DNA of 21,843 nucleotides from a virus. The stretch is from positions 1 to 21,843 of IMG/VR virus record IMGVR_UViG_3300005537_000071; one strand, 5' to 3'. The notes below the pieces were generated by a model. It ran no database searches. It was not told where the DNA came from and saw only the letters and a program-made list of their open reading frames with translations. How positions within the stretch are numbered: the stretch's first letter is position 1; each line of letters begins with the position of its first letter. This document shows positions 15,318-21,843 of the stretch, piece after piece. The translations under genes and the position numbers were made by a program.

Positions 15318-15401
15318 CTACGAAGAGGCTAGAGAATAGCCGATGTTGCCCCATTGAACAGGGACACCATTGTTGTTGATGGCGTAGATGGACACGAACA
15401 T
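15318..15401 (-). CDS. Possible 27-aa ORF or remnant
   Basis: Short frame MFVSIYAINNNGVPVQWGNI then GYSLASS, between the capsid terminator and the 122-residue gene. The same frame is open for 14 codons upstream (reading QFCPDVTG just before the ATG), and the composition looks coding-like. There is no convincing SD. It could be a decayed decoration-type gene or a leader peptide. Low confidence. Confidence 0.3.
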   Translation of the reverse strand: MFVSIYAINNNGVPVQWGNIGYSLASS

Positions 15402-15491
15402 GCCCGTAACGTCAGGGCAGAATTGACTGTTCCCTGGTCGAGTCGATCAGATAGTGTCTGAATTTTCGGGTTGGGCACAGTCGCCTACTCT

Positions 15492-15541
15492 GATAAAAAG
15501 GGGGTTGACCGGGGCCAGCGGGTGCGAGACACTGGCCCCGG
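15492..15541 (-). terminator. Rho-independent terminator after the capsid gene
   Basis: On the minus strand a 10-bp perfect stem, CCGGGGCCAG/CTGGCCCCGG (15541-15532 and 15518-15509), has a 13-nt loop. GTCAACCCCC and a TTTTT run (15499-15495) follow. It starts 21 bases after the capsid stop. It would end much of the capsid transcript and let the downstream genes be made at lower level through readthrough. Confidence 0.75.
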
Positions 15542-15561
15542 CGAACGAGGCTAAGCTGGGC

Positions 15562-17403
15562 TTAGCTGAACGGAGTCACGTCCGAGATCTGGAGGCCCTG
15601 GAGGATGCCGCTGTACTGCGGAGCGTGCGCCGTCATGGCACCGTACATGAAGATCGAGTAGCGGAACGTGGCGTCGATCACAGGCCAGGCGATGGACATG
15701 TAGTCCTGCACGACCGTCATCTCCCACGCGTTCGCCACGTTGGACCACGTCTGAGGCAGCTGGTAGCTCATCAGCATCGCGGTGCCCTGGGTCAGCCACG
15801 GGTGGACGACCAGCTTCAGGACGGAACGGGTGATCGGGTTCTGGAACTCGGAGACCGCCGCGCCAACCCGGACGCCACCGACGTCAGGCTGGTCCAGGAA
15901 GAGGCGGTAGTTGGTGGCAGCGCCCTGGCTGATCACGTCGTTGGAGAGGCGCATGATGTCGCCACCCTCACCGACGATCTCGGCCGGGTCCGCACGGAAC
16001 GCGCCAGGGTTGTTACCCGCGCCCTGAGCCCCGTCCCACAGAGCCTGGAGGGCAGTGTAGAGTACGTTGTAGCTCAGGTGGGTACCAACGCTCTGGTTGA
16101 CGTAGCCGCCCTGCCAGTTGGCCGGGTAAACGCCAGAAGAGGCGCTCTTACCGGTCAGGGTCGGGATCAGACCCTCCATGCGGTTGTTGTTGCCTGTGCC
16201 CGTGTCCGCTGACGGAGGAGTCGCACCAGAGGTCAAAAGCGCGCCCTGGATGGTGAACTTGACACCACCGATTCCGGACTTCTGGAGGAACGCGTTGGAG
16301 ATGGTCGGCGACGCGTTGGTGCTGACGTAGACGTTGTAGCTCTGGATACCAGCCTGCGGGCCGATCACCAGGTCGACAACCTGACCAGAAGTGGTCGAGA
16401 TGGTTGAGGACTGCGCCGAAGTGGTCTCGCCATAGAAGTTGGTACCAGTCACGAAGACGGTGAAGTTGGTGTTGGCACCAACCGTGGTCTCGCCGGAACC
16501 TGCGGTACGGGCGGTCAGACTGACGATGGTCGGAGCGGCCAGCGTGGTGCTGGAGCCCGCGATCATCTGGTACTCCTCGCCCAGCATGAACTGCTGGAGA
16601 AGGATCAGGTTGGCCAGCGCCGAGATGTCCTCGAAGCCCTGTCCCGCGAACTGGGCCAGCCAGCTCAGAGACTCGGTCATACCGAAGAACTTGTACGGCA
16701 CGTTGAGGGTGACCTGGCTCTGAGAACCGGCCGGTGGCAGGTTGAGAGGCCAGTTGGTTGTGCTCATGGCCGCGTTCTGCTGGACCAGCTCAGGCACGGA
16801 GATGTCGACCACGCCCTGGCCACCGGTCTGAGAACCGGAGATACCAGTGAAGACCTTCTCGATGCGGCTGGTACCCTGGCCCTGAGGACGCGGCAGCTTG
16901 TTGCGGAAGACCGTGTACATCGGGTAGATGAGACGGCTCGGGGCCAGCAGGTCGAACGGCACGAGACCGTAGATCGAACCGATGCCCAGGTTGCCCGCAG
17001 TGAAGCTCTTGACAGCGTCGCCGCCACCAGGCAGACTACCGACCAGCTGCTGGACCTGCTCGCCAATGGACGGGGCGGACAGCGCTGCGTTCAGGTAACC
17101 GAACTGGTTGAGGAAGCCCTGGTTGAGGCCCTTGGTGACCGACTGGCGGTCAGAGTAGCCTCGGTAGGTCGAAGTGCGCAGGTCCATGGTGGCCTGAGCG
17201 GACTTCTGAAGGATCTGAGTTGAGTCACTCAGGGGGGTGTTGCCACCGGGAGTTGCGTAGCCCGCGCCCTTGACCATGTAGGCCATACGGGACTTGAGCA
17301 TGTCACCCGTGTTGCTGTACTTTCCAGCGTCGCGAGCTGCGTCGTTGAGGACGGAGCCCGAGATGCCCGCTGGGCCGATGTTCTCGGCGTTCAGAGTCTC
17401 CAT
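15562..17403 (-). CDS. Major capsid protein with Ig-like insertion (613 aa)
   Basis: The C-terminal end (NPITRSVLKLVVHPWLTQGT, then QTWSNVANAWEMTVVQDYMS, then DATFRYSIFMYGAMTAHAP) matches the capsid proteins of several actinophages. It follows the prohead protease, the usual order. Residues 1-120 are an N-arm and helical region, perhaps including a delta domain cut by the protease. Residues about 290-400 look like an inserted Ig/FN3-type beta domain (PTIVSLTARTAG, then NFTVFVTGTNFYGETTS, then AGIQSYNVYVST) flanked by Gly/Ser/Thr. The ATG lies in a 15-nt inverted repeat, CTCCATA-C-TATGGAG; the nearest SD-like AAGGG is 13 nt away. A strong terminator follows. I infer an HK97-like fold. Confidence 0.9.
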   Translation of the reverse strand: METLNAENIGPAGISGSVLNDAARDAGKYSNTGDMLKSRMAYMVKGAGYATPGGNTPLSDSTQILQKSAQATMDLRTSTYRGYSDRQSVTKGLNQGFLNQFGYLNAALSAPSIGEQVQQLVGSLPGGGDAVKSFTAGNLGIGSIYGLVPFDLLAPSRLIYPMYTVFRNKLPRPQGQGTSRIEKVFTGISGSQTGGQGVVDISVPELVQQNAAMSTTNWPLNLPPAGSQSQVTLNVPYKFFGMTESLSWLAQFAGQGFEDISALANLILLQQFMLGEEYQMIAGSSTTLAAPTIVSLTARTAGSGETTVGANTNFTVFVTGTNFYGETTSAQSSTISTTSGQVVDLVIGPQAGIQSYNVYVSTNASPTISNAFLQKSGIGGVKFTIQGALLTSGATPPSADTGTGNNNRMEGLIPTLTGKSASSGVYPANWQGGYVNQSVGTHLSYNVLYTALQALWDGAQGAGNNPGAFRADPAEIVGEGGDIMRLSNDVISQGAATNYRLFLDQPDVGGVRVGAAVSEFQNPITRSVLKLVVHPWLTQGTAMLMSYQLPQTWSNVANAWEMTVVQDYMSIAWPVIDATFRYSIFMYGAMTAHAPQYSGILQGLQISDVTPFS

Positions 17404-17412
17404 AGTATGGAG
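17398..17412. promoter_or_regulatory. Inverted repeat over the capsid start codon
   Basis: CTCCATA/TATGGAG with a single central base. In RNA it could fold as CTCCA-TACTA-TGGAG with the start codon in the loop and 3' arm. It could affect initiation, or be chance. No SD sits at a normal distance. Confidence 0.35.
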
Positions 17413-17464
17413 GCATCCCTTCGCTTAGGAGGATGTGGTTAGGGGCCTAAACCCCGAGGTAGGG

Positions 17465-20203
17465 TTACAGTCCCCGCATCTTCATGAGAGACGACCAGGC
17501 AGCCTCCCGCTGCGCAGGGTCGGGGCTGTTGCGGAACTGAGTTTCCAGCTCACGCATCATCATCAGCTGGGTCTGCTCCGCAGTCTCAGCGACCGAGCGC
17601 GCCGTTGGGGACGCGCCCTTGTGGATCGGGTGGGTGAGAGCTACACCCTTGAACGCTGCCACGTTCGGGTCAGGCAGTGCCGCCATGGAATCGACGGTGG
17701 CCTGAAGCTGCTCGTTGCGCTTACGCTCTGCCTTGAGGGACTTGGTCAGAGTCTTCAGCTCCGCTGAGAACTCGTCCTTCATGCCCTGGAGCAGTGCGGC
17801 GATGTCGACCGGGGCAGCCTCGACTGGGGCAGCAGCCTTGGCGACCTCGGGCTCCTCGCTCTTGCTTGCGCGATTCCCTACCGGCTGTGGTACGGTGGTG
17901 TCACCAGCAGGGACGTGGCCGAGAGACTCGGTTCCGCCCGGTGAACCCATCGGGCACAGGTCCGGGAAGGTGTGTGAGATGTGGTCGTGGATGGCGTTCA
18001 TCGCGGACTTCGCAGCGTCGCGGGAAGCGCCAGAGAAGTCGATCGTCTCGATGCGGCCAGTGGCCTTCGGGTAGGCGATCGAGTCGTTGGCCTTGCTGGA
18101 GTTCGAAGGAGACTCGTCAGCGTGACCGCTTGACAGGTAGCCGCCTGAGAACTGGCTGGCAGCAATGCCGCCGTCAGGGACGTCAGCCGTGTTCGGGCTC
18201 TCCTGGCCGCTGGACGGACGACCGTGGCCAGCTGTGATCAGGGGGCGCTTGAACTGGCCAGCGCGGATCTGGGTGGGAACCGGAGCGGTGCCAGGGCCGA
18301 TCTGGGCGTCCTTGAACGCCTTGTGGGCCTCGTGGCGGATCTCCAGAACCTCGGTCGGGTTGTCGATCGCGCGGCTCTTCACGGCCTCGGCAGCCTGCCA
18401 GCGGTTGCTCGCGGCGACAGCCTCGTCCAGTGGAGCGCCAGCCGCAGCGTTCAGCGCCTCGGTCTGCCAGTAAACGGTGTCCATCGACTTCAGTGAGTGC
18501 GACGGGTGGCACTTCTCGGCGTCGTCGGGGTGAAAGCCGGGGCACAGCAGGTCGTGAAGGGCACCGAGGTCAGCCGGAACGTTCATGCCCTTGAGGAGCA
18601 TGGCGGTCTGAGTGGCGTGGTCGAAGCTCTTGCTGGTCTGCGTTGAAGGAAGCCCATCAACGGACTGCGCCTCAGCCGGAACCGGGATCTTGCCGTTCTT
18701 CTTCGGCTTCTTCTCGTAGACACCTGTGGCAGGGTCCAGAGACTTGGGCTTCGGCTGCTTCTTCTTCGGCTTCTTGGCCTCGGTCACAGAGTCGACCGGG
18801 TCGGACTCCTTCGGCTCGCCCACAGAAGTGGTGGCCCCTGACGGAACGTCAGCCTTGGTGGCGTCCTGGCCGTCGTGCTGAGCACCAGCGTGCTGCTGCA
18901 TAGGAACCTCGACGTGGAGCATACCGTCAGACGCCACGTTGGGTCCTCCGTTGTTCTGGTCGCCCTTGTCCACGGGAGAGCCGCAGCCAGGGCAGAAGTT
19001 CATGTGGTCGTCCATCTCATACCCACATGGGCAGTTGCACTTGCCGATAGCGGCTGGCTCCTGACCGGGCTGAGGTGGGGCCTGGTGGGCCTGAGGCTGG
19101 CTCATGTCGCCCTGACCTGAACCCGGAGCCGGGTGAGCTGGCCCAGGAGCGGGAGCAGCGTGCTGAGGCATCTGGCCGGGGGCTGGAGCCGCAGGAGCGG
19201 GAGCGTGGCCGACAGGAGCGGCCGGGTGAGGTGCGCCAGCAGGTGGCATGGCACCGGGAGTCGGAGGAGACTGGGGCGGATTGGCCTGCATGGCGTACTT
19301 GTCCACCTTGCTGCCCTTCTCACTCGTCCAGCTCTCAGGAAGTTCGGCCACGAAGGACGGACCCTTTCGACGGGCGATCCGAATGATGTTCCGCTTCAGC
19401 TTCTCGCTGGAGTAGTTGGACGAACCAGCGCGGCCAATAGAGGAGGCAGCATCGGAAACATCGCCCGGAGTCACGATGGGGAATGAACGGTCGCGACCCG
19501 CGAAGTCAGAAGCTGGGAGCTTGTCGCGGTCGACGCCGCCACCGACATCCGGGTCCATGTTGCGCTTCTCGGCAGCCTGACGGTGCGCGAGCAGCTTGGC
19601 CAGGTCGGCAGGAGAGAAGGTTCCGGCAGCCTTCTTGACAGTGTCATCGCTGACACCCTCGTGGAAAACCCCGGTCAGCTGGGCCTTGTTGGAGCCAGCA
19701 GCCTTGGTGGCAAGTTCCAGGTAGCTGTTCTTGTTGGCCGGACGGTCAACAATGGACAGCTCGGACAGCTCACCGCCACAAATAATGCCACCAGGCGCAC
19801 GACCGGATGGGTCACGCTTGATAACAGGCTGGGAGATGCCTACACTATAGGCACGGAGAATGCCCTTCTCGACCAGCCGCTGGGCAACAGGGTCCACAAC
19901 GACAGACTTGACCCAGTGCTGGCCATTGCCGTCACGGTCGAGCTCTACGCTGAGGCCCTTGCCGACGGGGCGCTGTGGGTCGTGGCTCATCCGGACGTTT
20001 CCGCCCGTGCTCAGCCAGTCTGCCAGAGCCTTGCCTGACCACTCCGGGTCTACGATCTGACGGTCGCTGTCGACGGTTCCGTCTGTGGCAACACCGTAAA
20101 CGACAAGGTCGCCGTCAGCGTCCCGCTCGGTCTTCGAGATAGGGAAGCTGAAGGACAGCGCCTCAACGTCTGTAGACGAAGGCTCAGTTAGAGTGGTGGC
20201 CAC
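17465..20203 (-). CDS. Prohead protease-scaffold-like fusion with zinc ribbon (912 aa)
   Basis: GTG start with AGGAG four bases upstream. Residues 15-165 are an HK97-type prohead serine protease (U35-like): H74 in RMSHDPQRPVGKGL, S120 in LRAYSVGIS, and E145/E148 in GELSELSIVDRPANKN, matching the His/Ser/Glu positions of the family. Residues 225-295 (DRDKLPASDFAGRD, then KRNIIRIARRKGPSFVAELP) resemble the DUF6582-like part of other phage proteases. Residues 308-385 are Pro/Ala/Gln-rich. Residues 389-407 have a zinc ribbon (CNCPCGYEMDD, then MNFCPGCGSP). A Lys/Pro-rich stretch is at 477-505. Residues 800-840 are a coiled coil (LLQGMKDEFSAELKTL), the likely scaffold part. It processes prohead proteins before DNA packaging. 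Usual proteases are about 200 residues; this one is more than four times longer. Confidence 0.9.
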   Translation of the reverse strand: MATTLTEPSSTDVEALSFSFPISKTERDADGDLVVYGVATDGTVDSDRQIVDPEWSGKALADWLSTGGNVRMSHDPQRPVGKGLSVELDRDGNGQHWVKSVVVDPVAQRLVEKGILRAYSVGISQPVIKRDPSGRAPGGIICGGELSELSIVDRPANKNSYLELATKAAGSNKAQLTGVFHEGVSDDTVKKAAGTFSPADLAKLLAHRQAAEKRNMDPDVGGGVDRDKLPASDFAGRDRSFPIVTPGDVSDAASSIGRAGSSNYSSEKLKRNIIRIARRKGPSFVAELPESWTSEKGSKVDKYAMQANPPQSPPTPGAMPPAGAPHPAAPVGHAPAPAAPAPGQMPQHAAPAPGPAHPAPGSGQGDMSQPQAHQAPPQPGQEPAAIGKCNCPCGYEMDDHMNFCPGCGSPVDKGDQNNGGPNVASDGMLHVEVPMQQHAGAQHDGQDATKADVPSGATTSVGEPKESDPVDSVTEAKKPKKKQPKPKSLDPATGVYEKKPKKNGKIPVPAEAQSVDGLPSTQTSKSFDHATQTAMLLKGMNVPADLGALHDLLCPGFHPDDAEKCHPSHSLKSMDTVYWQTEALNAAAGAPLDEAVAASNRWQAAEAVKSRAIDNPTEVLEIRHEAHKAFKDAQIGPGTAPVPTQIRAGQFKRPLITAGHGRPSSGQESPNTADVPDGGIAASQFSGGYLSSGHADESPSNSSKANDSIAYPKATGRIETIDFSGASRDAAKSAMNAIHDHISHTFPDLCPMGSPGGTESLGHVPAGDTTVPQPVGNRASKSEEPEVAKAAAPVEAAPVDIAALLQGMKDEFSAELKTLTKSLKAERKRNEQLQATVDSMAALPDPNVAAFKGVALTHPIHKGASPTARSVAETAEQTQLMMMRELETQFRNSPDPAQREAAWSSLMKMRGL

Positions 20204-20252
20204 ATAGCTCCTAGCTGAGGTGAATCAGAGCGCGAGGCATCTGATATCGACC

Positions 20253-20281
20253 ATTGTAGTACGTCAAGTTGCAATACGCAA
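20253..20281 (-). promoter_or_regulatory. Promoter-like site before the protease-capsid genes
   Basis: On the minus strand a -35 box TTGCGT (20281-20276), 17-nt spacer, and -10 box TACAAT (20258-20253) fit a sigma-70/HrdB-type promoter. It lies about 50 bases upstream of the protease start in the 87-base gap. A perfect AGTTGC-GTATT-GCAACT inverted repeat (20283-20267) covers the -35 box and may be an operator. An alternative TTGACG/TATCAG pair has only 15 nt spacing and is less likely. Confidence 0.55.
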
Positions 20282-20283
20282 CT
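20267..20283. promoter_or_regulatory. Operator-like inverted repeat over the -35 box
   Basis: 6-bp perfect arms AGTTGC and GCAACT with 5-nt centre. Overlap with the -35 suggests a repressor site, which would be unusual in late structural genes. It is too short to be certain and may be chance. Confidence 0.35.
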
Positions 20284-20290
20284 CAAGCTA

Positions 20291-20518
20291 TTAGTAGTCT
20301 TGAGCGCTTTCATTCGCGGGTTCGACCAAAGGCTCGCCAGGCACGACAAACACCCTGGCCACCCAGCCCTCATTCGAGGTGGCAAACACAATGCCCGCTT
20401 CGGTAAACACGGTATTCTGCTTGGCCTTGACCGTAAGGCCCTGAGCTTCCAGGACATTGAGTCCTTCAGCGATTTGGCTCAGGGCCTTCGACAGAACGTC
20501 GATGTTGGGGGTCTGCAT
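20291..20518 (-). CDS. Hypothetical protein (75 aa)
   Basis: ATG overlaps the stop of the portal-ParB gene (TAATG). Small protein with a helical start (NIDVLSKALSQIAEGLNVLE) followed by a short beta region (GIVFATSNEGWVARVFVVPG) and acidic end. No family recognised. Its place between portal and protease suggests a small head-assembly protein or a co-factor, but this is inference. An 87-base gap with a promoter-like site separates it from the protease gene. Confidence 0.7.
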   Translation of the reverse strand: MQTPNIDVLSKALSQIAEGLNVLEAQGLTVKAKQNTVFTEAGIVFATSNEGWVARVFVVPGEPLVEPANESAQDY

Positions 20519-21843
20519 TACCCCGCCGAGTGGATCAGGCCGGAAGGCGTCTGACCAGTCATCTTGGAGTAACGAACCTGGCAGAACGTCTGGGCGTTCT
20601 CCAACCCGAGAGTCTGAGTCGCCAGCGTGACACAGCGGGAGATGTCACCTGTGGTGCCCCACTTGATCTGGCTGGCTCCCGCGCCCGTCTCGAAGAACTC
20701 GATCAGGGTCGGATCGACCATCGCGCCCTCTTCGGTCTGAACCGCCGCAGGATCAGTCGCTGGCTGTAGAGGGGCCGTCGGAGACGCTAGCGGAACACCA
20801 GGACCAGAGCCGTCGGCCAGACCGCCACGAGCCCCACCACCGAAGTCGCCAGGCCCCTTGATCGCAGGCTTGATCTCCTTCTCGGTGAACTCACGAGCAT
20901 CCACCAGACCCTTGACAGCAGGCGAAGTCTCCTGAGAGCTGTGTGTCTGCTCCCAGCGGTCGTCGCCCTCGGTCACGAACCCGATGTAGGTCACGAACGG
21001 AACCTCAGCCTTGAGGCTGGCCAGGTAGCGGTGGTGGCCGTCAACGATCTTGATCCGAGAGTCGCCCTCGGTCTGACGCACACTCACACCAGGCTTGAGG
21101 CGCTTGCCCTTCTTCAGGAGCTTGACGAACTTCGCCACCTTCTCAGGTTCGTGGCTCGCCGCCCACCCATCGATGTCGTCCGTGTCCACGCGCTCCAGCG
21201 GAACCTCTATCGGTCCGATCCATGTGGCGTCGCGCATCCACTTGATGGCCTTCGGCGGGAACTTGTCAAGCATCATGTTGTAGACATGCTCAGCAGCTAC
21301 CGGGTTCGGGTCATCGAGGTCAGTCGCGCCCTTGGGCTGGAACTGCATGTCGTTCACATCGTGCGGCTTCTTCTCGTAGCCACCGTGAACGCCCTGTGAC
21401 GTGCCTGGCTCCCAGTCTCCCAGAAGGTCACGCCAGAATACCTGGCCAGCGGAGTCGACTACTCGCTGCTGGCGGACCATCTCGACCGCCTGGTCAACGT
21501 CAGCGCCCTTGGCCATGAACTCGTTCACACGGGCCAGCACGTCAGCAGACAGGTGGCGGGGCTCCCACTCGGAAACCTTGCGCCCCTTCTTGACGTGGCG
21601 GGCCATCGACTCCAGCTCGCTCAGAATAGCACGAGTCTTGCTGGCGAAGATACGACTGATGTCGGTCTCGTCAACGTCCTCGGGCTGAATCAGCTGAGCC
21701 GGGCGCTTACCCTGGCCAGCCGCCTGAGCATTGGCCAGGTCTGCGACCCGCTGACGGACATCATCCGGAGCCATCCGCAGGTGATTCTCCTCGTCCAGCG
21801 GCTTGAACGAGGTGTCCTTCGGCTTGGCCTCTTCGAACTCCAG
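20518..21843 (-). CDS. Probable portal-ParB-like fusion protein, C-terminal part
   Basis: The frame is open to the right edge (21843), so the start is outside the window. Counting from the Met at 21774, residues 45-90 (KTRAILSELESMARHVKKGR, then LARVNEFMAKGADVD) resemble the helical C-terminal end of siphophage portals. Residues 190-266 are a ParB/Srx-like domain (VPLERVDTDD, then KIVDGHHRYLASL; the GHHR motif is typical). After a Gly-rich linker, residues 354-418 form a small Cys-containing end (IKWGTTGDISRCV, then FCQVRYSKMTGQTP) that recurs in actinophage head genes. Portal identity is inferred from position and partial similarity, as the core is not visible. In some phages such ParB-like domains are nucleases; catalysis here is unproven. 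The stop overlaps the next start. Confidence 0.65.
   Translation of the reverse strand: MEFEEAKPKDTSFKPLDEENHLRMAPDDVRQRVADLANAQAAGQGKRPAQLIQPEDVDETDISRIFASKTRAILSELESMARHVKKGRKVSEWEPRHLSADVLARVNEFMAKGADVDQAVEMVRQQRVVDSAGQVFWRDLLGDWEPGTSQGVHGGYEKKPHDVNDMQFQPKGATDLDDPNPVAAEHVYNMMLDKFPPKAIKWMRDATWIGPIEVPLERVDTDDIDGWAASHEPEKVAKFVKLLKKGKRLKPGVSVRQTEGDSRIKIVDGHHRYLASLKAEVPFVTYIGFVTEGDDRWEQTHSSQETSPAVKGLVDAREFTEKEIKPAIKGPGDFGGGARGGLADGSGPGVPLASPTAPLQPATDPAAVQTEEGAMVDPTLIEFFETGAGASQIKWGTTGDISRCVTLATQTLGLENAQTFCQVRYSKMTGQTPSGLIHSAG

Noticed and set aside
15301-15354. ATG 15354 as start of the 122-residue accessory protein
   Set aside because: No ribosome site precedes it and the 18 extra residues are unlike the family. 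AGAAAGG before GTG 15300 decides the start, and the extension would overlap the 27-codon frame.
15421-15460. TTGACT on the plus strand in the post-capsid gap as a divergent promoter
   Set aside because: No -10 at suitable spacing and no plus-strand gene to serve.
15454-16212. Plus-strand 252-codon frame opposite the capsid gene
   Set aside because: Antisense shadow of the capsid gene; the product is rich in Arg, Val and His with no recognisable motif, and it runs across the terminator.
17420-17464. Possible hairpin GGGG-TTTAGG-CCCC between protease and capsid genes
   Set aside because: Only four base pairs with no T-run; neither a terminator nor a convincing structure.
1-21843. CRISPR arrays, tRNAs, insertion sequences, attachment sites
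   Set aside because: I saw no regularly spaced direct repeats, cloverleaf-like sequences, transposase genes or terminal repeats; the only tandem repeats are the coding ones in the major tail gene.

Overview
The window is part of a tailed double-stranded DNA phage or prophage: the virion structural module of a long-tailed siphovirus. Every supported gene lies on the minus strand, so transcription runs from position 21843 down to 1. By eye the DNA is about 60% G+C, and GTG and TTG starts are common behind Shine-Dalgarno sequences. Together with the domain types this suggests an actinobacterial host, perhaps Streptomyces-like. That is inference; no marker in the window fixes the host.

Head module (21843 to about 12870). 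It begins with the C-terminal part of a probable portal protein fused to a ParB-like domain and a small Cys-containing tail. A 75-residue protein follows, then a promoter-like site. Next come a 912-residue prohead protease/scaffold-like fusion and a 613-residue major capsid protein with an apparent Ig-like insertion. A strong rho-independent terminator follows the capsid gene. Beyond it are a possible 27-codon ORF and four short beta-rich proteins that look like capsid accessory, decoration or head-fibre proteins. Then come three consecutive Cys-rich, zinc-ribbon-like proteins (13799 to 12676), which run into the connector genes.

Connector module (12673 to 10281). It holds a head-tail adaptor (TTG start), a small very basic protein, a probable tail-terminator-like protein, an HK97-gp10-like neck protein and a small acidic-tailed protein. 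They are tightly coupled by TAATG, GTGA and similar overlaps.

Tail module (10248 to 1). It starts with a major tail protein carrying three tandem copies of a beta domain. A free-standing HNH homing-type endonuclease sits between it and the tail assembly chaperone pair, which probably uses a +1 frameshift. Then come a 1074-residue tape measure protein, a tail hub protein, a 69-residue protein, two minor tail proteins, and a beta-helix (pectate-lyase-fold) tailspike that runs off the left edge.

No tRNA, CRISPR array, integrase, lysin or replication gene was recognised. The largest stretch without a confident gene is 15301-15561. The most interesting points are the domain-rich fusions (portal-ParB, protease-zinc ribbon-scaffold), the zinc-ribbon cluster, the tandem capsid-accessory genes, and a beta domain shared by the tail tube and the head-tail adaptor.
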